From NCBI GenBank assembly GCA_029448655.1, contig JACCLO010000004.1, positions 3,038,001 to 3,102,000 of the forward strand: a stretch of 64,000 bases of DNA. The letters are read 5' to 3'. The stretch comes from Wolfiporia cocos. Its lineage: Eukaryota > Basidiomycota > Agaricomycetes > Polyporales > Phaeolaceae. The notes below the pieces were generated by a model. That model had not been told where the DNA came from and ran no database searches. It saw only the letters and a program-made list of their open reading frames with translations. Both the position numbers and the translations under genes were made by a program. Shown one piece after another: positions 35,559-48,191 of this stretch; position 1 is the first letter of the stretch, and each line of letters opens with the position of its first letter.

Positions 35559-38500
35559 ATGTCACACGCTAGAGATGCGTTGGTATGAAGGGAGATTTCT
35601 GACATGTCCGAGCCGTACTGAATGTAAGGTAGTGGGAGAGTGGACACGACGAGTCTGTCGAAGTGAATCAGAGAGCGCTCATTGACAAAGTACTTGCGCG
35701 TTATTCGGGGGAATTTACCGGTCAGTCTATGATATGGAATTCTACTATCGATGAGTCCTATTTGACCTTCTGGCCTTCTGGCAATGTACCCCAGTCTTTC
35801 GCGAACTTCTCCAGAACTCGGATGATGCCGGCGCGAAGGCTGTAGAAATTCGTTTCGAGACAAAGAAGTTCCTCGACAGAAGGGGCGAGCCAGCAAGCAC
35901 AGATAATGGGGAAATCACCGATAACAAGAGACAGCGTTTCGATCAGAAGGCAGCGCTTGTATGTAGAGGAGTATTGGCATGCATGAAGATTCATAACGTG
36001 ATTTGGGTTCAGGTGCACCAGTGGGTTTTCAGGAACAATGGCATGGTCTTTCGCGACGAAGACTGGAACCGTCTGAAGAAGATTGGTGAGGACAGGTAGT
36101 GCCCATCGGCTCATCGTTCCGTACTGAGGCAGCCCATAGCCGAAGGCAACCCCGATGAGGAGAAAATCGGAGCGTTTGGCGTTGGTGCGTGTTTTACGTG
36201 CAAAAGGGTCTCGATGTCTCAATTGCCTTCGAAGGATTCTACAGCTTGTTCTCCGTAACGGAGGAACCGTTTGTGACTTCGGGAGGTGCGGGCGACGATT
36301 TGAATGTAGGTCTGGTCACTAATTTAAACATGATTACGGACAGGTCAATGGATGGGATTTTACTGGAAGGATAAGAAAGATCAGGTATGGAACGCACGTA
36401 TCACAACACATCAAGATGTGAACTCTGAGTGGCCGTTCAATGTAGCTCTTTGCTCGTAGAGGCAATCTGCCGCCCGGGTCTGCACAGTCCGACCCATGGA
36501 CCGCGTTCGAGATGACTCTCAGAGAGCCTGCACCAATTCCACGCGCTTTTGATCTGACACGTTTTCTAGCCTCATCCATCACATTCATGGCACATTTATC
36601 CGAAGTCAGTTTATTCCTCGACGACGAGCGAATTTCCAGATTGACGAAGGAGCCTGGTGCTCCGAAACCGATCACTATACCAAGAACCCTGAAGAGTACG
36701 AGTCCCCGAGGGATTATGCAAGTTAAAGAGATACAGACTACACGTATGCAATTTGTTTCAGTGCTAGACGGCTGCTGAATCGACTTCAGCTTTGTCAATA
36801 AAGGCAGAGTTGATCCGGTGGGTCTATCTGGCGGGGAGCGATAAGCCCGTAGCTTCGAAGGAGATCTCCAAGGCACCTTCTACCGGAGTATCAGGTGGTT
36901 TCTTTTCGTCGCTCTTGGCCTCCTTTGCAGGCACCGGAACGCCCCAACGCTCCATAACACCAGCACCTGCAAGCACCCCGTCTGAAGAAATTGATCCGAC
37001 AACAATCGTTGTTTCAAACGTTGTACTATCCATCTTCTCTGCAGGCGTCAGCGTCAAGTTGGACTCGAAATTGCGGGCGGATCTTCAACGATCCACTAAG
37101 AAGAACCCTCCAACGAACATGCGACTCGAACTGATATATGTTTGTACAGAATGATTTGATTTGTGCGTGTCTTTTAATAAACTTGGCCTATCGTGCAGAC
37201 GGGAAAGGAAGAATATGACGCAAGTAAGAAAGAGGACGAGAAACAACCAGGAACCACCGGTAGTGTCTTCCAAGGTCTTCGTGCTGATATAGATGGGTTA
37301 GTTGATCGTTCACACGTAGGATCAAATGGCTAACCTGTATTGGTAGTACTGGGGCTGCACGGATATTCATCGTGAGCATACTCGACTCATTTCGGTGATA
37401 AATCTTTGGACCTATACAACAATAGGGTCATGCAACGGGTCAAACAACAGGAATTGCTGGCCACATAGCTGCCCGCTTCATCCCAACGGTAGAACGTGAA
37501 TCTATTGACTTGGTGTTAGTTCATTCCTCGCTGGATACTGGGAAAAAAAACTAATTTTTTGAAAGGGATCGCACTGTGGCAGGTTAGAACTAATGTCAGT
37601 GGGTGAAATGCGTGCTAGTAACTCAGCTTTACAGTCTGGAATGAGGAGCTTCTCTATGTTGGTGGCTTCCTATCACGAGCAGCATATCAGATTGAAATGG
37701 ACAAAATACGTGAGTTATGGGTCAGTGCAACTGACACTGATTCTCCGTCAGGCACAACTCCAAACGAGGAATTACGGAGTTTTCTACGCGGCAAAGCTAT
37801 ACATGCCTTACAATTCTATACATTCCGTTCCTCAACACCATCATCTTCAGTTTCCACGAAACTCGAGGCGGCATTCTTCCTGTGTGGAGCGAAATCTCCA
37901 TTTCCGATAATGTCATCCGCAGGAGTGCGTGACTTGCAAGACGTTCGACAGCCGGATCCAGCGTTCACTTTTTTGAAAGTTCTGCCCGTCATTGACGAGG
38001 GTCTGCTTGTGGGTGCCAAAGACATGATGAACATCCTCCGTGATCGAGGAATGGTCAAGATGATCGAATTTCTGGATGTCTTGAACGAACTGCGCGCCAG
38101 GCCATTATCAGAATCAGAGTTGGTTGCGTGCCTAAGATGGTGGATCAGCATCCAGGCCCAAGGAGACCCTATTCAGCTTGCGCGTATTCGAACAGAATTC
38201 ATCAATGCCGCTTTACTCTGCACTACACTAACAGGGGGCTTAGATGAGAAGATCATACCCTTGTCTTCCATCCAAACTTTCCTGAATACCCGAGGACTCG
38301 GGGCTTCCATCCCTACTGATGGACCCTTGCCACCACATTTGCTGCCTGTAAGCATCAGCAAGCAGTTCGATCCAGCAAAGCTAGCATCCTCGTTTCCCTG
38401 GAAGGAGTTCTCTGTTCTGGATTGGCTCCGCTTCGTAACAGATCCCGTCAGCTCAGCCCTCGATATCGAACATGACCTCACGAAGTCTGCCCAATGGGCG

Positions 38501-41500
38501 GAACGCGTCCTCCAAGTAACTGCTCGTTCATGGCAAAACATGGCTCAAGGGTCGAAGGAAGAGGCGATTACACTGCTTCAAGGGAAGACATGCGTACCCA
38601 CCACAGCAGGATTGAAGATCCCGAACGAGGCATACTTTCAAACCGCACATGTCTTCCGAGACTTACCCATCGCCCACATGCCTTCAGAAACTCCCATAAA
38701 GGGTAATTTAGAGAAAGTCATGTCGGCGATTGGTGTTCGGAAGCATGTCGACCTCCAGATTGTGTTTAACAGGTAGGCCACACATCTTGTGCATTTGGAA
38801 TCAGAAAGAGTAATATTCTTTCTAGAATGATAAAGACCGGAGACTGGACGATTGCCGAGCTAATAAAGTACCTCGTCGCAGTTCAAAGCACCTTGACTCC
38901 CGTGGAAATGGATCGTCTGCGGGCAACGGCCGCATTTCCAAAGGAAGCTGCGAACGACGGTGACAGTAGCAATATCAAAGAAGAGAGAAAGCCCGTTCGG
39001 TTCAAAGCTAGCGTTCTTTACGAACCTCTCGATATCTACCGGGAGCTACAACTTCCCATACTAGATTGGGGACAACAATCCAGGTGGCGGTCGAACTCCG
39101 AGGAAGGTTAGCCGGTCAAGCACCGTCGCAATATGCAAGTTACTAAGATACTATTTTCCAGCGAAATTCATGATCAATCTGGGATTGCGCCGTTACCCCC
39201 CGCTTGATGTCATTCTAAGACTTGCTGCAGGCGAATCCCCCAAAGTTCGGCATGTTGCATTGCAGTATTTCCTCGACAATCTCACTACCAAATATCCCGA
39301 CTATGACCCTGCTGCCTTTGGAGACGTAGCATTCATTCCAGCCGTGAAGGAAGGCAAAGACTGTTTGCTAAAGCCATTCGATGTGAGCATGAAAGGACTG
39401 CCGTGATCACCCGCATTAATTCTCGCCTAGGTCTACGCTTACCATGTCTGGTCGACCCTGGGATTTGCAGTCATTCAGCCTCATCTTCGTGCAGATGCAA
39501 CGACGAAGTTGAAAATTCGCGAGCAGCCGCCCACATCATTGTTGGTTGGCCTTTTGGAACGAAACCCTCCACTGGAGGAGTCCACAGCGACGCAATGGTT
39601 TGCAGTTCTCGCTAGTCGCATCACGGGTACGTCCTGTGCCATCACTCGCGGTAGCATGAAGTTGACAGCAACTCAGAATTTACAAATGCTCAGCTGAAAC
39701 ATCTTTCTGAGCTGCCATTTGTTCCAGTCGCTCAGGAGGGAAAGACACGCATGCTGCCGCCAAGTCATTGTTATTTCAAAGGCGACTCCAACGCTCAAAT
39801 TCATTCCAAGCTCTTTGTATTCATAGATTTTGGTACTCAAGCAAATGCCTTCCTCAGTGCTTGCGGTACCAAGCACGAACCGTCCGTGGAGGAGATTGCA
39901 AAAATCTTGCTACAGAATCCTCACCAGTTCTTCCAGCTTGCAGACGGCCGCAATAAGTAGGTACTCATTCAGCACAGGCTAGCTCCGTTGCTGACAGTCT
40001 CTCCTAAGCTACTTGATAGAGTTGCGCAACATCGCAGTCAACTTCCGATCGCTGTCATCTGGAACAGTAACCAGGATGAAGCGGGCTCCGATCTTGCTTG
40101 GATCAAGGCGTACTCAGAGGCAAAGTGTGAATCACAAGCCGCAACAAACGGATGGCCAATATGACATAGAGGAAGATGACTGGGATTATGAGTATGATTT
40201 GTTAACGCCCGACCGTGTCGTGGTTGTAGTCGATGATACCCATCACTACCAACTCTTTGGGGACTCCCTTTTCACTGCACCGCAAGAAGATCTCCTGGAA
40301 GGTGCGTTACAAGGAATCTCTTGGTCATGTGCCAAACTCATACACTCTCAACATAGACTTCTATCGGAAGTTGGGCGCTAGACCGTTAAGCTCTTTGGTA
40401 CGGGAAGATCATCGCACAGGTGTCGAAATGAAGATCTCGCAGAGAACATCGTCCATTCGCACTCTAATTTTGGAACGGTTGCCGCTGTTCCTCCATGAAC
40501 GCACTCATACTCGTCCCAAGATATCGTACAGCCAGCTGAACAATGAGAAGAACTTTATCGTCAGATCTTTCGGGAAGATTACTATTATCAAGACCCTACA
40601 ATTTGGTAACATCCGCATGACAAAGTCTCAAGATTCATCTGCGGTTGCAAAGTCGTCCAGTCGTGGTCCCGTCGAACTATGGCTGGCAGCAAATGATCAA
40701 GTCGATATGTACGAGTAAGTTGCCACATCTCCTCACTTCTTGCAATGCAAACATGGAACTCATCCACAAACGCAGAGTCTCAATATCAATGTGCCGAATT
40801 ATCTTCGAGTCGTATAAAGCTAGCGACGCACTTTTGTTCATGACCATCTTATCGACGGACCTTCGGGCATTGAGGAGGAGGGGCTACAATGGTCAGGTAT
40901 CGCTAGTTCTCATGCCACTATACTGACATCATCATAGTGGATCGAATCCTTCGGCAACAACAAGCTCGCCGAGAGGCACAAGAAGCAGCGGAGAGGGAGA
41001 AGGCAGCAGAAATCTTGTCGGGGCTTAACTCTCAAACGCCTACCCTGTCTGGTGCAAGCGATCGTAGCCACCCGGGATCTTCATCAACACTAACATTGCC
41101 TGGTACACTTCCCGAGAATCATCTGGCTACAACATCGTCGCAAATCGATGACACGACCGGTCAACTAGGAAGTCCATCTACGGCAGAGGGCAACGCCATG
41201 AGACGTTTGTCGAAGACCCCATCCATGATGCGCAACGCCGTTGACGCATTTAGCCGCAAACTCAGCGGGAGAGCGGGTCCTGGCAAACCAGAGCAGGATG
41301 AGGTGAATCATAATCAATGCAGCAATAATTTGAATTTGATGGTCGTTCCCAAGACACAGGCTACTTTGAATGTCGAGGATTTATCAAAGCCGCTTTCGCC
41401 CCATGTAGGCAGCTCTTCATCCCTTGGCCTGTCTGGGATGATACCAAGAATACCCGCATCTCTCCCGATGACACCTCAACAGCAAGCGGGAACCTCTACT

Positions 41501-42366
41501 CCTGGCATTACCCCACGCAGTAACATCGGTATGTAACTATGTAATTATTTCAGCGACCGTCTCTCATTTGCATCCTAGAAACCAACATTACCATGGCGAT
41601 TAGTGCTTGTAAGCAGGAGAATTCGCAACGTCTGCAATCAAGGGAGAATATGCGGCTAGTGAAGGAGACCTTAAACGAGGGATACTGTGACGGTTCCGGA
41701 GAAAGCGTTGACTTGTCGCTGGTTGGTACGTGATGTTCAGCCTAATCGCAATCTATTGTATTGACGCAATGTGGACCACCAGGCGAGATGGGCACTGTGA
41801 AGTTCTTTGTTTCACGCGGTATGCTCTATGAGTGACTTACCATGAGTTTTGAGACTAATGAGCCTGTGACAAATATAGACGTGACCGATCCTCAAACAAT
41901 CATGACATTGAAGGCTGATACCATTGCCCGATTCATCTATGTCATTCTACCGTTGTGTACGGTATACGGTCTCCCAGAGACTAGCGTTCACATTTACTAC
42001 GACCAATCTGGCCCACGAATAGCTTTCAATCGCAATGCCAGCCTATTCCTCAACTTAAGATACTTTGAAGCTTGGCGTTCGTGATGTTCACAGCTTACAG
42101 CGGTGCCTAGAACTAATACGTTCTCAACAGATGACCAATCCGTGCAACAAGGCGACTCTTCTGAGGCATATATCTCCTGGTATGATCCACATTGACGTTA
42201 CCGCTCCTGATTGAGATAATTGTTGCTCAGGTATTTGACTCTGGCACACGAGATTGCGCACAATCTGGTTCAACCTCATAACTCTGAGCACGAGTTCTAT
42301 TTCTCTGCAATAACTGGACAGTATTTCACTGCGCTCGCACAGCTATTAACGAAAGGACGAGGCTAA
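35559..42366 (+). CDS. DUF3684 / sacsin-like GHKL ATPase protein with C-terminal HEIAH motif
   Basis: Very large protein (about 1,700 residues). The first coding exon is 24 nt (MSHARDAL, 35559-35582), joined over a 50-nt intron to WESGHDESVEVNQRALIDKV. The GHKL (HSP90-type) fold shows the N box RELLQNSDDAGAKAVEIRF, WVFRNNGMVFRDEDW in the Mg/ATP loop (Asn where Hsp90 has Asp), and KIGAFGVG then FYSLFSVTEEPF split by an intron at about 36187. After FYWKDKKDQ, the middle (about 36510-40930) matches fungal DUF3684: FMAHLSEVSLFLDDERISR, RELWVSATDTD, AELIKYLVAVQSTLTP. A low-complexity Ser/Thr-rich segment follows (40937-41530). The C-terminus has YLTLAHEIAHNLVQPHNSE, then HEFYFSAIT, with an HExxH motif at 42247-42261. 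Likely a chaperone-like protein; its biochemical role is unknown. More than 20 introns are inferred and not all junctions are resolved. Confidence 0.85.
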
Positions 42367-42740
42367 GTTACAGACTGATATACCAAGAACTCGATCTGCG
42401 AATCTTCGGACATCGTCACCTCGCTATGGTTCATTAATTTGAATGAACGTCTCCGCTGTTGATACCAAAGTCGCTCTCACACACGTAGACTTTGTTGTAG
42501 ACTTTCTGTATCCCCCAACAGCAACTATCTCTCCTGCTTCAGGCCTCGAAGACAAACATATACGTTTTACAAGAGTTTCCCAATTGAGCGCTCGAGGAAG
42601 CGGATGCATTTATACATAATTGATGGCATTTCGATATGCGTACCGAGACTGGGCGCTTGACCAACTCAATCGTACTGCTGGTCTGCCCATCAACCACTTA
42701 AGACTCGCCTCATTGCTCATCGGGCTAGCCATAGCTAGCA
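42367..42740. other. intergenic, promoter of the phosphatase gene
   Basis: 374 bp between the DUF3684 stop and the next start. No gene or repeat was seen. Confidence 0.4.
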
Positions 42741-45252
42741 ATGAGCTCCTACGAGGACGTCGAGAACGGCGAGGAGTATAAGCAATATCACCATTCCGAC
42801 TCAGAAAGTCAAGCATTACTCCCCACTACTTCCACACAAGCCGTCGAACGGGAGGACAAGCCAGCATGTATCTCTAGATGCTCGTTGTCTCCTTCCCGCC
42901 ATGCTTGGCAACTATCCCTCGCATTTGTGGGAGGCATCTTGACCTGTGCGCTCCTCCAAGTTGCATTCGGCTCAAGTTATTGGCCCTGGGCGAGAGAAGT
43001 CACTAGTTCGACGACTAACGCTGCTCTCGCACCACCATATGTCGGTTCTACCGAAGTGCATCACTTCCCACCGGCCTCGCCGACGAACGCATTCCCATCT
43101 CTGTTCCCGACTAACGTTGGCCATGCAGGCCCCACTCCAACGGGTGCGGAACCGGCACTCATTGCCACTGCACCTGCATACCCTATTCACAGTGGTGCCG
43201 CGCACCTCGTCTCACCCTCATTCACAAAGCCAAATTCGAACAAGACACAGTTCGATTTGTTCAAGCACTGGGGAAACCTATCCCCTTGGTTCAGTGTTGG
43301 CAAGGACGCGTTTGGGCTTGACTCCAGTCCAGAGGCTCCTGAGACTTGCCGTGTCACTGGATTGCATCTGCTGCACCGGCATGGCGCACGGTACCCTACT
43401 GAATGGGGTACGTGGGAACTTATCGACTTTCTGACCGGTCACTGACATTGCCAATAGCTTCGTATGGTGGTCCAGCCAATCTGGCCAGGAGGCTCAATGA
43501 GGCTTCGTCTACGTGGACTGCCAGCGGTAGTCTTTCGTTCCTGAACGACTGGTGAGACCATCTCACTATGTTTATCGGTACGTTCGTTGACGGATTTATC
43601 ACTGTACCTGTTAGGACATACAAGTTGGGCGAGGAAAGTGAGTGAAGTAAAGTGATACGGCGGCTTAAGTCTGATAATTTGCCAGTCCTTACACCCTTCG
43701 GTCGGCAACAGCTATGTGAGCTTAAAATATTCATTCCACTTGTGATCCAGCTCATAGATTACAGTTGACTTGGGCGTATCGATGCGCATGAAATATGGCT
43801 TCCTACTGAAGGTGTGAAGTCTCAATATATACTCGTGTGAAATGATACCAAATGTTATACAGAACTTCACGGAGACAAACACATTGCCCGTGTTCCGTAC
43901 AGAGTCACAGTATGTTTGAAGTACCATCATATTCTTCCTCTACTAAACGAACCTACCCCAGAGACCGTATGCTGGCATCGGCGCTGAACTTTGCGATCGG
44001 ATTCTTCGGTTATCCCTTTGAAGGTCAGTACGAGCAGAGCATAACAATTGAGGACGTCGGAGTAGGTGTATCTATATTTGCCATCTTGTGGTGACTGATG
44101 CAATGTTGGAACCAATAGTACAATAACACCCTTGCTCCATATAAGACGTGAGCGAACCTTCACATTACAGATACAACTGTATAGACATGTCCAATAGGTG
44201 TCCCAATGCCGCTTTCCCTTCCAAGGCGGATCGCGCGTACCCTTATATCCAGCAATGGACATCGGTATATCTCAAGGATGCCCTTGCGCGGCTCTCGCCG
44301 CAATTGAAGGGTTACAGCCTCACCATTGAGGATGTGTATACACTCCAGCAAATGTGCGCATACGAAGTGAGTATTCTTCAGATGTTCTCGCTTGTACTCG
44401 GCTTATTGTATGCCCATTCAGACAGTTGCCATTGGCTATTCGAAGTTCTGCGAGCTATTCACGGAAGAGGAATGGAAGGGCTTCGACTACGCGTGAGTGT
44501 CGTCAGTTCATCGGTGTGTGTGGATTTCTAATCCTTTGCCAGTATGGATCTGTTCTTCTGGTATGACTCGGCATTCGGCTCCCCATTGGCACGAGTCTTG
44601 GGTGTAGGCTACATCCAGGAGCTTGTGGCGCGGCTGACGCATACGCCCATTGAGACGCACAACACGTCTACTAATGCCACACTGAGTGATAACCCAGTGA
44701 CTTTCCCCCTTAACCAAAGCCTCTATGTAGATGCTACACATGAGGTCGTTGTCCTCCATGGTAAGGCTCATGCTGCTAAGGAACGCGTGCCGGACGCTGA
44801 CCGTTGATACTGCACAGTTATCACAGCCCTCAATCTTACTACCCTTGCCGCAAACGGTCCTCTACCGGCTGACCACATCCCACCACATCAGACATTCAAG
44901 GCTTCTAACCTCGCGCCATTTGCTACGAACATACAATTCCAACGTACGTCCATCCGTATGAGTGATGATGCCGTTTGCTAAATTCTGTCGTGCTTCAGTC
45001 CTGTCGTGTTCCTCCGTTGCAGACCCTCAGATTCGTATTATCATTAACGATGGTGTCGTACCGTTGACCGGCATTAAGGGCTGCCCAGAGCAGAAGGATG
45101 GAATGTGCCCGCTTGCCACATTCGTTGGTGCGCAGAAGGAAACTATCCAGGAGACAGACTGGCAATACGTGTGCCACGGCGACTGGGAAGTGCCTGCAGG
45201 TCCTGCTTGGAACACGACAACTGGGTCGCCTCCACCACGGCAAAGCTTGTAG
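42741..45252 (+). CDS. membrane-anchored histidine acid phosphatase (phytase/Pho5 family)
   Basis: Histidine-phosphatase clan 2 enzyme. The N-terminus MSSYEDVENGEEYKQYHHSD is a cytosolic-looking acidic segment, followed by one membrane helix (LSLAFVGGILTCALLQVAFG) and a Pro/Ala/Thr-rich stalk. This predicts a type II membrane protein rather than a secreted enzyme. The catalytic motif is LLHRHGARYPTEW (RHGxRxP). Later exons give ASYGGPANLARRLNEASS, VFRTESQ, then RMLASALNFAIGFFGYPFEG, AMDLFFWYDSAFGSPLARVL, GYIQELVARLTHTPI and a proton-donor region DATHEVVVLHVITAL (His-Glu). Several N-glycosylation sequons are present. Nine or more short introns. Stop at 45252 after PPPRQSL. The substrate (phytate or a general phosphomonoester) cannot be decided. 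Confidence 0.88.
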
Positions 45253-45815
45253 ACACTGGTAGTAGATTGCTTTGTAATCCGTCGTCGTATCCCTGCGCGG
45301 ATTTGTGGCTCGTTCTACAGGATTCAGATGGGATGTCTACATCATTTTCACGTAAGATAGTGTGCATACAAACTCATCAAAGGATGACTAAGCAACGTGA
45401 CAGAATCACTGTGAAATTAATGCGAATTCTGTGCAGTACAGTCTCCGAAATCGAAAACCACAGATTTGTAGAAAATTGCATTCCGCACAATCGCTTGCGG
45501 GCGGATTTCTGATCCTTGCCTTTGCTGAATTGCCTTAGCATTTACACGGGAGGGACTACAGTCAACGCCAAAACAAGCTATTTGAAATTGTCTTATCAAT
45601 ATCACTCTCAGCACCGCCCGAGCCATCTGGCACTCACTCATGCCCAGGCGACGTCTATTCAACCTTAAAAATCTAGGGGCGCACTCAAGCTTGGAACGAG
45701 CATGTCCGGAAGATAATGATTGGGGTAAGGAGAATGTGAGTTGGACCATTAATACCGACCAATGACATTGACGGTAGTCCTAGGTTGCTCCGGCAGCTAA
45801 ACAGGGACACCGGCT

Positions 45816-45858
45816 GCCTCACTGACAGGTAGTGATGTGCCGCCTCACTGACAGGTAC
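45816..45858. repeat. short direct repeat with transposon-end-like motif
   Basis: CCTCACTGACAGGTA occurs twice, about 28 bp apart, flanking GTGATGTGCCG. The 11-mer AGTGATGTGCC at 45831 also begins the GGCCC-rich element at 47549, so this may be a solitary end of the same transposon family. Confidence 0.6.
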
Positions 45859-47548
45859 ACGGGCAGGTCACTTTTTGGACCATGGGCGGAGTTGTAGCGA
45901 GCCCACCCACACCTGGTAGAAACTGGCCCAAACAGTTAAAGTGGCGGGCGAGCCCCAGGCCATATGAGTTAAATGGCCCCTGTACCACAGCTATGGTACA
46001 TGCCCCGAGGCTATCTGCTCATGGATGGCCTGGGGTCCGCCCGACACTCAGCCCTGGTCCCACGGCCAGCTAAAATATGTTCACATCATTTTCATATTAC
46101 ATCAGCACAATTAGATATATTTGCTGCTGCCGTACAAATGTGCACATTGTGGGACGGGAGGAGATGCGATTTACATGAGATGTATTACAGTAGATCTGCT
46201 GAATCACCCTGCATGCCAGGAGTGGAGACCGTCGACATGCACATGCACATCGCTGCTCACGGGAGTTAGCTTCCTAAGTGCGAGTGGGGATCTACGAGGA
46301 TAGTGTACAGTGACGAGTATATCTCAGTTTAATGAGTGACGTTTGAACTAGGAAGGATGGGTTGGGGTGAGAGAGTTCGGTCGGAATTGGGCAAAATTCC
46401 GAAGGTGCTAAGGCTACGAAAAACTCGGAATTTTGAAGGTGTGCGAAGGCCGAAAATCCGTGTTTGGAAGCGCTGGGAATGCGATGATGCGACGGATTTT
46501 CGAGCGCTTCGCGCGCGAGGGAGACGACCGAGCTGAGCCACAAAGGACCGAACTTCTCGAGCGTTGGTTGGCGGTGTAGAGGCCGAAACGAGGCGGTGGC
46601 ACAACTACACCACCATCCAACACTGGGGAGTGGCTGGGTGGGTCAGAAAACTGGTTTTTGCAGTGAGCTACGAGGGCCTTCGAAAGGGAGGTGTTGCGCG
46701 AATGCGCTTACGCGTCTCTCGTTCCTCCCCACTCGCTTAGTAAGCAAACGTTCGGCCTAGCGCTCGTACCTCGTGCAAGGCGCGAACTTCCCAAACCACT
46801 CACAGTCAAACGTATGCATTCTTCTACGTATCTGGGTAAAATACTGTCACAGCTGTGATCAACATGTAAAGACGCTACTCACTTTCCCAACCATTGCCGG
46901 CAAGATTTGCCTCATCTTTGTTACGAACCATGAGTCTACATGATCCTAGAAGGACATCACCGGATATAACGGCCATAAAGATACAAACGTGCTGCGAGAT
47001 GAGGTTGACATAGACCCCTGTCAACTAATCCTAGCTAAGCAAGTAGCTCAGTAACGCTTGGGGAACATACCTGAACAACTGCATGCAGGTCCTGCTGCTG
47101 TTGCGGCTCGAGCCTGAAATCCCTGATTAGTCACTCAACTACGGTTGGCTTGTCAATAGGCTTAGATTCCGCACCGAACATCTAGGGGATACCTGTGGAC
47201 TTTGAGCAACTGTCCTGGAGTAATAGGTTGTGCAAGAAAGTGGCAGCTTCCAGAGACAATGCAAAGGGGAATGAAGAGAGGGCTCTGGAGATCAAGGAAA
47301 AACACGTCCGCAGTCATGTCACGTCACATGACCGCGCAAATAAAAAGTGAACCCGGGGTCATTCAGATGTTAGCCTGAGGCTATAATCGATCGAAATCGC
47401 GCAGAGGCGAGCCCTCGGGCCAAACAGCACTCATAAACACACTTCGGAGCTCAGCCTATCCTGGGCCAGCCCCAACTCCATTCATTTTATAGGCTCAATT
47501 CCATTCCTGGTTTACCAACCTCAGGCTATCGGAAGGTCTGGCAGTGGT

Positions 47549-48191
47549 AGTGATGTGCCAGGGCCAGGCCCGGCCCGGCTCAAAAGCCCCGGCTTTGGCC
47601 CGGCTTTGGACGGCCTTGGCTTCCCAAAACCTCAGGCCGGGCCCCCATTGACGGCCCAGGGCTTGGCCCGGCCCGGCCTGGGGCTTGCCCGGGGCCTGGC
47701 ACTGTGAGGATGATCATCACTGTAGCCACACAAACTCATAACGTACCTTCTCCAACTATCTTCTGACAAAGCCAAGCTCCAGTATCTTCAATAATTAGTG
47801 AATTATAGTGTGAAATCATCATTTCACCGGCACGGTGCTCTGTGGCGCGCCTTCCAAATGGGGCATTGTATAGGCGCCCAAAAGTGAGCGACAGGCTTCA
47901 GCACCAAATATTCAATCCATGGGACTATCCTCTTGCTTGAATTTAATAATATAGACATACTTCATTGGAATATGGCATACTGCTACTATATATATCCTTA
48001 TGTCATAGTTACTAGACATTTTATCCGTTAGAGCTTTCAGGCCGGGGCTCACGGCTTGGCCCGGCCCGGCTTGAGACACAAGCCGGGCCCTGGGCCGTCT
48101 CAAGCCGTGGTGTAGGGCCCGGCCTGGCCCGGCCCAAGTAGGGCTTGGCCCGGCCCAGCCTATGGCCCAAAGCCGGGCCTGGACCAGTGAC
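47549..48191. mobile_element. GGCCC-rich non-autonomous DNA transposon relic
   Basis: Two blocks (about 47549-47705 and 48040-48191) built from CCCGGCCCGGC, GGGCTTGGCCC and CCAGGCC-type words, in inverted relation, flank an AT-rich core of about 330 bp. The left end reads AGTGATGTGCCAGGGCCAGG; the right end read on the minus strand starts CACTGGTCCAGGCCCGGC. The multiple subterminal short repeats fit hAT-like non-autonomous elements, but no 8-bp target duplication was identified by eye and no transposase is present. Confidence 0.55.

Noticed and set aside
35758..36222. Minus-strand ORF of 154 codons with hydrophobic segments
   Set aside because: It lies opposite the GHKL-ATPase exons, whose motifs (ELLQNSDDAG, GAFGVG) are unmistakable on the plus strand.
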